Assembly (NCBI RefSeq): GCF_003846135.1
Contig: NZ_RHHM01000008.1
Location: 180,017 to 244,016, forward strand
Reading direction: 5' to 3'
Origin: Erwinia psidii
GTDB lineage: Bacteria > Pseudomonadota > Gammaproteobacteria > Enterobacterales > Enterobacteriaceae
DNA length: 64,000 nt
Of the stretch, positions 57,818 to 64,000 are shown one piece after another. Both the position numbers and the translations under genes were made by a program. The notes under the pieces were generated by a model. It did not search any database and was not told the origin of the DNA. It saw only the letters and a program-made list of their open reading frames with translations. Position 1 is the first letter of the stretch. The number at the start of each line of letters is the position of its first letter.

Positions 57818-59026
57818 TCAGTCGCTGTCCGGCAACTCAAGGAAAAAACTCATGCCAATCAGCCTGCCGGAAAGCCGGGAAAGAAATTTGCGTTGACGTA
57901 ACCACAACTCCATTTTTCCGGGTGGTTTGCGGCGTGGCTTTTGACCGGCTTTGCCGATCATTATCTGCAATGACTGGGTTGCCCAGGTCGGGAAAATCCG
58001 GCGGCGCTGCACTTTCTGCACATCTTTCAGGGTCAGACGGCCTGATTTCAGCGGACCTGAAAGCAGGTTCGCGGCAGCCACCGCGTCCTGAATCGCCAGG
58101 TTTACACCAACACCACCGATGGGTGACATGGCATGGGCTGCATCCCCGATGCAAAGCAGACCGGGTTTCGACCATTTTTCCAGCCGATCAATTCGGATCT
58201 TCAATAAGCTGACCTGCTCCCAGCTGGTGATGTCCTGCTGTAACCGGTGCATGCCAAAGGGAGAGACCTCAGCCACCTGTTGTAAAAGCGCCGGAAGTCC
58301 TGCCTCATGCAGCGCTGGCAGACTGCCTTTGGTAATCGAATAGCCACACTGCCAGTAGCTACCACGATCGATCATAATAAAGTTTTTCTGTGCTCCACGA
58401 TGGCTCATTGACGCTTCGGGATCGTCAGAGCGTCTGGCAATTTTTAGCCACAGGACGTCCCTGGGCGCGCCAAAGCGCTGTACCTTCAGGCCCGCCAACT
58501 CACGTACAACAGAATCACGTCCGTCACAGCCGATCACCAGTTCGCTGCGAAACTCGCGCATTTCACCGTTAACCGCGGCGCGCACGCCTCTGACCGTTCC
58601 CTGTTCTTCAATCAGTCCGCTTACCGTCGCATTTCGAATCAGCCTAAATTCGGGTAACGTGGACGCTTTGCTGTTGATCAGATTGAGAAAGTCCCACTGT
58701 GGCATAAAGGCGATATATTTACAGTGGGTTGGCAGGCGACTGAAGTCCGCCAGCGTGGCCTCTTTCCCGTTGATTTCAGTATATAATTTCTCAGCTTTCT
58801 GATGGGGGATGGCCAGCAGTTCATCCAGAAAGCCCAGTCGCCGGACAATCTCCAGCGTCGAGGGGTGGAGGGTATTGCCACGAAAGTCCCGCAGGAAGTC
58901 GCCGTGTTTTTCCAGCACCGTTACCGGGATACCGCGGCGTGCCAGCAGATATCCCAGCATTAATCCAGCGGGGCCGCCGCCGACAATGCAACATGAACCC
59001 GCCGTACTAAGGTCTTTTTTATGCAT
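57818..59026 (-). CDS. FAD-dependent aromatic-type monooxygenase (UbiH/PHBH-like)
   Basis: 402 residues of the PHBH fold. CCIVGGGPAGLMLGYLLARRGI is the FAD-binding motif, RGNTLHPSTLEIVRRLG follows, VIGCDGRDSVVRE is the DG motif of flavin monooxygenases and LCIGDAAHAMSPIGGVGVNLAIQDA the GD motif. It should hydroxylate a small aromatic or quinone-like compound with NAD(P)H. A palindrome like a Fur box lies 27 bases upstream, hinting at iron regulation. It converges on the AI-2E gene with a 49-base gap. Confidence 0.87.
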   Translation of the reverse strand: MHKKDLSTAGSCCIVGGGPAGLMLGYLLARRGIPVTVLEKHGDFLRDFRGNTLHPSTLEIVRRLGFLDELLAIPHQKAEKLYTEINGKEATLADFSRLPTHCKYIAFMPQWDFLNLINSKASTLPEFRLIRNATVSGLIEEQGTVRGVRAAVNGEMREFRSELVIGCDGRDSVVRELAGLKVQRFGAPRDVLWLKIARRSDDPEASMSHRGAQKNFIMIDRGSYWQCGYSITKGSLPALHEAGLPALLQQVAEVSPFGMHRLQQDITSWEQVSLLKIRIDRLEKWSKPGLLCIGDAAHAMSPIGGVGVNLAIQDAVAAANLLSGPLKSGRLTLKDVQKVQRRRIFPTWATQSLQIMIGKAGQKPRRKPPGKMELWLRQRKFLSRLSGRLIGMSFFLELPDSD

Positions 59027-59052
59027 TTCTGATCATCCGGGCTGATTAAAGA

Positions 59053-59067
59053 TGATAACAATTATCA
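59053..59067 (-). promoter_or_regulatory. Fur-box-like palindrome upstream of the monooxygenase gene
   Basis: TGATAACAATTATCA reads, on the minus strand, TGATAATTGTTATCA: TGATAA, three bases, TTATCA, a close match to the Fur consensus core. It lies 27 bases before the start codon. Confidence 0.6.
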
Positions 59068-59147
59068 TTTGAATGATATCTGGTCAATCACTGTGCTACC
59101 CGTGCTACTGACATGGCTACACAGCCTGCTAAATAAGCTTATCCCTG

Positions 59148-60165
59148 TCAGATTGGGTATCGTTTTCTGGCTGTTTCGTAATGGGTCTCAATCACCGCCT
59201 CCCTTTTTGTTCTGCCAGAGGGTGAGGCTGTCAAAAGGGTGATGCACCCAGTTGTTTGATTATTATTTATAAGTCTGTCCGGTACGCGTACTGCCCGCTG
59301 CGCGGGAATATTCAGGTCGATTTCTACCGTTAGCGCTTCGCGGTGACAGTTGTCCACAACCTTAAACATGCGAAAACGCTGGCCACAGGTCAGCACATTA
59401 TGCATGAAATCCAGCGGCCGGCACTGGTTCTGCGTCTCCGGCACAGCCAGCGGTAAGGGATCCCGCCTGGACAGGTGCTTTTTCCCTTTACGACGAAAGT
59501 TCAGCTTCAGCAGGCGGTAAATACGGCGCACTCTCCTGTGATTCAACGCATAGCCCCGGCGACGCGGTATCTGAAAACGTAGCAGGGATAACGTTCTGCC
59601 GCCTGCTGAAGGGCAGCAATGACCGGTTCATCGCACAACATATCAGGACGGTTATGATAAACCATACTGCTCAGTGACAGCGCCCGGCAGGCCTGACGAA
59701 TACTGAGAGAAAATGACTGAAGCACATGCCTGACCAGCTCCCGCTTTACTGCTGGCGTCAGAGTTTTTTTCGATCACATCCTTAAGTGCCCGGTTCTCAG
59801 GGCTCAGGCCAGCGAACCTTTGCTTTGGGCTACGATTTTCGTCTTCCTGCTCCTTGATTTTCCTGATGTCGCTGGCCTCCATGCCGCCATATTTTGCTTT
59901 TCAGTTACACTCACGGGCTTCATAAATGGTGGCTTCACGTCAGACGTCCTCAGTATGCCGAAAGATCCCTGAAAGTGAATGGCGCTATTATGCGGGATGG
60001 TTACTCAGCGCTTCCGGTGTACTCAGTGGTAAAGTATTATGTACTGGCAGACGCTGCTTGCCTGTGCGACGAAAGTTCAGCTTCAGCTGACAGTGAATAC
60101 GCTGGAGCCTTTTATGATCCCACTGATATCCCTGCCGCCGCAGAACCTGGAACAGATTCTGCATG
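59148..60165 (-). mobile_element. Two nested IS3-family remnants
   Basis: Fragments of IS3 OrfA (EASDIRKIKEQEDENR, 59,882 down) and OrfB (SIRQACRALSLS; YRLLKLNFRRKGKKHL; FKVVDNCHREALTVEIDLN) occur in broken frames from 59,882 to about 59,280, with no catalytic triad complete. A separate piece at about 60,040-60,160 resembles the OrfB mid-part seen at 14,210-14,330. A further short repeat at 59,952-60,004 resembles 14,801-14,852. The whole is debris of the element group found at 13,660-14,855. Ends are approximate. Confidence 0.75.
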
Positions 60166-60425
60166 AAATGTTTGCAAACTGCGCACTACTGACTCTATGA
60201 ATAAAACATCTATTCCACATGCAGAGGTTAATTTTACCAGTCAACTGCAGCGAATAGCTTTTATTCATCACTTTGGCTTGAAAGATAGCCCGGAAAAAAT
60301 ATAAAAAAAGTTCAGTTTGATCACCGCCCTCTGCCTGGGATTAGCAGCGATAATAATGATGTGTTCAAAACTCTTATCATCGCAACCCTTACAAAGGATC
60401 ATTAAATAAATTTGAGTTAATAAGA
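60166..60425. other. Short gap before the DUF4062 pseudogene
   Basis: No gene seen. AT-rich near the right end, where the upstream region of the DUF4062 gene would lie. Confidence 0.35.
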
Positions 60426-61375
60426 ATGGCTAAACCAAGGGTTTTCATTAGTTCTACCTTTTTTGATTTACGTTCTATGCGAGCAAGTCCTGAGCGTTTT
60501 GTGAAATAAATGGGTTATGACCCTATTATTTTCGAACGAGGTCATATTCCTTGGGATAAAGAGGATCCTCATGAGTTCTCTTGCTACAGGGAAATCCACA
60601 CATGCGATATATTAGTGACAGTAATTGGCGAAAAGTTTGGGACTCAATCGCGGAATAATGAACCATCGATTACTCAAAATGAGATAAATGAAGCTTTTGA
60701 TAGAGGTAAGCAGGTTTATCTCTTCGTAGATAAGTCTGTTTATGCAGAATATTATACTTATCAAAAAATAAGCATTTTGAGGGGATTGTCCCAGTTTCTG
60801 TGGACAATAATAAAATATTTGACTTTATTCATGATGTCTACAGTCTGGATGTGGGTAATCCTGTTGAGCCATTTGAAACTGTTGAGGATATTACAAGATA
60901 CTTAAGAGAGCAATGGGCTGGTTTGTTTCAAAGGCTTTTAATAACTAATTCAAGAAAATTAGAAAGTGAGCTAATCAGTGATATTAAAAATAGTGGTGAG
61001 ACTTTACGTAGCTTAGTCAATGTGCTTGTTAAGGAAAGGAAAAACCCAGCTCAGGTTAGCGACATATTAATGCTTTATCATCCAGCATTTGAAGCAATAA
61101 AAAAAGCGGCTAATATTACCTACAGAGTTGTATTTTATAATCTCGATGAGCTAAGTAGCCTACTTTCTGCAAGAGGTTATATATTGGATGAGGATTTCTC
61201 ACCCGAAGGATATTATGACTTTGATAATAATAAATCTAAAAAATGCATTCGTGTAGACAGAGATGTATTTGAGAATGGCGCACTTAAAGTTATGCTTCCT
61301 ACGGACTGGAAGAATCAATTTGTTAGAGTCGTTACTTTTAACCCACCATCCGATGATGACGATGCTCCATTTTAA
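60426..61375 (+). pseudogene. DUF4062-domain protein, broken by a stop and a frameshift
   Basis: The product starts MAKPRVFISSTFFDLRSMRA, a classic DUF4062 (SIR2/TIR-like Rossmann) N-terminus, and a TAA replaces an expected Glu codon in the next line (ERFVK-stop-MGYDPIIFERG). It continues as CDILVTVIGEKFGTQS, the second DUF4062 signature, to about 60,770, where a base is missing in a run of A. The frame then resumes as VPVSVDNNKIFDFIHDV and runs to 61,375. The 316-residue protein would be a nucleotide- or defence-related sensor domain with a helical C-terminus. It is probably dead unless the errors are sequencing errors. Confidence 0.8.
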
Positions 61376-61466
61376 CCAATGATTTAATTTCATAGCATGT
61401 GTTCACTCATCCATAAGCAAATGACGTTCCCTTGCTGGCGCTTTTTAAGACTGTCAATCTCGCGCC

Positions 61467-61625
61467 ATGAACTGACAAATCCCCAACATTGTGCGCCTGC
61501 TGCGCAACCTGATCCATATCGGCACCGTGTCTCCCGTCAATCTCAATGACGGGCAGTGCCGCGTGGACACCGCCAGTAACCCCAGCGCCTGGCTGACCGC
61601 CCGTTTCGGTCGGACACATTCATGA
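61467..61625 (+). pseudogene. Phage baseplate protein gpV, short N-terminal fragment with a stop
   Basis: Reading MN-stop-QIPNIVRLLRNLIHIGTVS then NLNDGQCRVDTAS and LTARFGRT, this matches the start of P2-type baseplate assembly protein V, with a TGA as third codon and the rest of the gene missing. It overlaps the start of the tail-fibre assembly gene by four bases. Remnant of a tail module. Confidence 0.65.
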
Positions 61626-62020
61626 ATGCACCCTCGCTGAAATCCCTTATTCCGTCGGAATGGAAAGACGACGGCACCTGTAACGATGACACCTGGCCTT
61701 CGGATGCCGTACCGGCCACGACAGCCGAAGCGGCCAGTTACTGGAAGCAAATCCCGCCCGACGGCCAGTGGCTGGGCGTGGCGGGTGGTCGCCCGGTGTG
61801 GGAAGACGAACCGGCGTTAACCCCGGAGCAACGAACGGCGCTGTCAGAACAGCAGAAGGCGCTGTTGCGGACGGAAGCCCAGTCCACCATCAGCCTGTGG
61901 CAGACGGAACCTGAGCTTGACATCATCAGCGATGAAGACAAAACCCGCCTGATTGCGTGGATGAAATACATCCAGGCGCTGGACGCGGTGGATATTATGT
62001 GGCCGGAAAAACCCGTTTAA
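61622..62020 (+). CDS. Tail fibre assembly protein (Tfa/gpG-like), probably truncated
   Basis: 132 residues. The C-terminal two thirds (PDGQWLGVAGGRPVWEDEP, LTPEQ, then a helical stretch, and TRLIAWMKYIQALDAVD) are the Tfa chaperone family of P2/Mu-type phages, which help fold tail fibres. The first about 30 residues are atypical and the usual length is longer (about 150-190), so the N-terminus seems cut. It overlaps the gpV fragment, which suggests that a deletion joined two distant tail genes. Confidence 0.75.
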   Translation: MNAPSLKSLIPSEWKDDGTCNDDTWPSDAVPATTAEAASYWKQIPPDGQWLGVAGGRPVWEDEPALTPEQRTALSEQQKALLRTEAQSTISLWQTEPELDIISDEDKTRLIAWMKYIQALDAVDIMWPEKPV

Positions 62021-62084
62021 CTCCAGATTAGGCGAGTGCTACACTCAAAACCTGTTAAACAATCAGTGAAATAAATCTGTCGCT

Positions 62085-62529
62085 ATGGATACAACAGAAC
62101 AACTGAATGGAACCTGGTATTCAATGGGTTATCGGACCTGACCCCGCAGGAACTGTTGTTTTGGGTTCTGATCGAAGAGACCGAAAAACAGTCAGGCGTA
62201 CAGGACATTGCGGCTGTTGCGGCGCTGAGCCAGGGCAACAACAATATTGCCGTGCCGTGTAAACCTAATACGGCAACAGAGGGTAGGTCCGTGGCCTCAC
62301 TGTTTTTCCGCAAACATTTGTCATATAAATTTCAGCGGCGCATTCTGCCAACCCTGACGGCAAAATCCTTTAGCTTGCGCGGGCTGAAAATTTTCTGGGT
62401 TAACAATCTGGGGGGCGGGCCGTGCCGGTCGTGGGGTGGGTTATTCTGAGCAATGATATTGCACAAATCAGCTTCCGTACCGTGTATCGTTATAATCTGA
62501 CAGTTCGCCCGGAGGATAAAATCTGGTGA
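62085..62529 (+). pseudogene. Frameshifted small accessory gene (unrecognised family)
   Basis: Pieces in three frames fit one protein: ATG at 62,085 (MDTTEQL), then LVFNGLSDLTPQELLFWVLIEETE and VQDIAAVAALSQGNNNI, SLFFRKHLSYKFQRRILPTL and KIFWVNNLG to about 62,410, then a shift to VPVVGWVILSNDIAQISF and VRPEDKIW up to 62,529. I recall similar small proteins near DUF1493 genes in enterobacteria but cannot name the family. Two frameshifts make it a pseudogene. Confidence 0.6.
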
Positions 62530-62838
62530 GTGATATGACTGATACGGCTAATGCAGTGGGGGAATTTGTCCGTCGGGAGCAGCCGCGGGTGACCACGTTC
62601 CTGTTGAAGAAAATCGAAATTAATGACGGTGATATCTTGCAGGAGCTGTATGAAGCTGACGATATCGCTGAAATGTCTGAAAAATCCTTCCAGGAATGTA
62701 ACGTTCAGCCCGCAGGGTTTACCCTTGACGACTATTTCCCCTGGAAAATGTCCTCTTTTTTCACGTCATCCTGTCAACAAGGGCAAAAAGCCGCTGACTA
62801 TTGAGTCGGCTGATGCCGGATGCTGGCTGTTTGCATAA
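62526..62838 (+). pseudogene. DUF1493 family protein, frameshifted
   Basis: Starts with GTG at 62,526 or ATG at 62,535. VGEFVRREQPRVTTFLLKKIEI and LYEADDIAEMSEKSFQECNVQPAGFTLDDYFPW are DUF1493. After a shift near 62,745 the other frame gives HPVNKGKKPLTIESADAGCWLF, the family's C-terminal end. DUF1493 proteins are small carrier-protein-like proteins of enterobacterial accessory loci; function unknown. Confidence 0.72.
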
Positions 62839-62957
62839 CTGACTGAGGGGCAGCACAGGCTACCCGATGTGTAGTCTGGGGGAAATATTTTATAAGGAAG
62901 AGAATTATCGCCGCCATCATGGGTGTTTTTATAAAATAAATGACATGGCATAAAATT

Positions 62958-63398
62958 TTAATTCTGCCATTCAATCATTTCATCAAGCCGTTTCAGAATG
63001 TCAGGGAAATAGCTCTCATTAAGACCAAAGTCACCTTTAACCTGAACGCTGTCGGCGTGGGGTTCCGGGCGAAGAACAAAATCAATCATTACGCCATCCC
63101 CGCCTGTTACTTTTCTGATATCCATATTGAGTTGCAGGTTTAAACTGCGAAACTCATACGGTTTTACTTCACGCTGTGCAATTAATGCATCGTGATGTAA
63201 TGAAAACTGCTCCCGCAATATTTTAAGTTCACCGACGGAAAAGTCGGTTTTAAACTGCACTTTCAAACCACTTACTGAGAACTCGATCCATGACTTAATC
63301 CAGTCCCAGCGGTGTTCAACTGGATCGATTTCGTGATCGGTTACACGCTCGAAAGGAGATACCGCAAAGGTAAAATCGTCATTTTGGAAATTAAACAT
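62958..63398 (-). CDS. WapI-like immunity protein
   Basis: 146 residues. The start MFNFQNDDFTFAVSPFERVTDHEIDP and middle WDWIKSWIEFSV and the C-terminal ESYFPDILKRLDEMIEWQN resemble the WapI family of immunity proteins that neutralise contact-dependent or Rhs/Wap-type toxins. Soluble, acidic, with no signal peptide. It lies 22 bases after the stop of an orphan C-terminal coding fragment on the same strand, the usual place for an immunity gene after a toxin tip. Confidence 0.7.
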   Translation of the reverse strand: MFNFQNDDFTFAVSPFERVTDHEIDPVEHRWDWIKSWIEFSVSGLKVQFKTDFSVGELKILREQFSLHHDALIAQREVKPYEFRSLNLQLNMDIRKVTGGDGVMIDFVLRPEPHADSVQVKGDFGLNESYFPDILKRLDEMIEWQN

Positions 63399-63420
63399 GT
63401 AAGTATTCCTGTAGCACTAA

Positions 63421-63598
63421 TCAAAAATATTTGAAATGAGAAATTGTCCAGTCGGACTCACGCACCACAACTTCAAGTGTGTATTCTTTATATTCATATT
63501 GCATCGTGTGCTTGTTAAATCGTAATTTAAACATTCTGGTTTCATATCTGAACATCCCAGCACCTTTGCGGGGATCTACCATACGTTTACCATAGCGG

Positions 63599-63600
<2 letters not shown>
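63421..63600 (-). pseudogene. C-terminal coding fragment cut by an IS element (possible toxin tip)
   Basis: An open frame of 59 codons ends at TGA 63,421 and runs back to the IS boundary at 63,599 without an obvious start. It is basic and aromatic-rich (GKRMVDPRKGAGMFRYETRMF; EYKEYTLEVVVRESDWTISH). Its place just upstream of the WapI-like gene suggests it is the tail of a polymorphic toxin whose main part was separated by the IS insertion. I do not recognise the toxin class. Confidence 0.5.

Positions 63601-64000
<400 letters not shown>

Overview
The window looks like a chromosomal segment of a plant-associated member of the Enterobacterales (Erwinia/Pantoea-like). The backbone matches E. coli gene order: yhaK-yhaJ, yqjF-K-E-D-C, mzrA-yqjA, sstT, alx, ygjP, rlmG and fadH. 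A type III effector/chaperone pair of the HopF/ShcF type sits behind a perfect hrp box, which implies a Hrp-type secretion system elsewhere in the genome. This assignment comes from recognising proteins by eye; no database search was run.

Region 1 (1-12,800, all minus strand) is a compact, AT-rich operon that runs off the left edge. It begins with a 32-residue double-glycine peptide that is too short for ordinary gene calling and whose predicted export product is only Met-Lys-Ala. A strong hairpin follows, then a short membrane-anchored protein and a C39-peptidase ABC exporter. Next come an adenylating enzyme, an unknown protein, an acyl-CoA-dehydrogenase-like protein, a carrier protein and a PLP decarboxylase of the kind that works on carrier-bound amino acids. 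The rest are a PF14907-like nucleotidyltransferase, a membrane glycosyltransferase, a sugar-1-phosphate-type nucleotidyltransferase, an aminoglycoside-phosphotransferase-like kinase, an HprK-like kinase and a partial P-loop kinase. I know of no described pathway with this composition, and it is the main candidate for a new system.

Region 2 (12,800-21,790) mixes debris with backbone. It holds a decapitated vapC, a decayed IS3-family element, a secreted DUF4432 protein, a YecA-like protein, yhaK/yhaJ, a 160-bp element with perfect 15-bp inverted repeats, a decayed IS110 transposase and an orphan microcin-like gene with its own promoter and terminator.

Region 3 (21,790-39,803) is mostly housekeeping: the yqj genes, mzrA-yqjA, sstT, alx with its yybP-ykoY leader, a ClC protein, ygjP, rlmG, a laccase-domain protein, an acid phosphatase lipoprotein and fadH. 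A second copy of the inverted-repeat element, an O-methyltransferase and the hopF/shcF cassette are inserted in it.

Region 4 (39,990-53,230) is a complete myo-inositol catabolic locus: an IolI-like isomerase, iolA, iolB, an RpiR regulator, iolC (fused to DUF2090), iolD, iolG, iolE and a sugar/inositol transporter. A shared palindromic GAAA-N5/6-TTTC motif recurs in its promoter regions.

Region 5 (53,230-59,030) has a 15-unit 9-bp tandem repeat, a beta-carbonic anhydrase coupled to a SulP transporter, an AI-2E-family permease and an FAD monooxygenase with a Fur-box-like palindrome upstream.

Region 6 (59,100-64,000) is a graveyard of accessory genes: IS3 fragments, a DUF4062 pseudogene, phage tail remnants, frameshifted small genes including DUF1493, a WapI-like immunity protein next to an orphan C-terminal coding fragment, and an IS3-family element running off the right edge.
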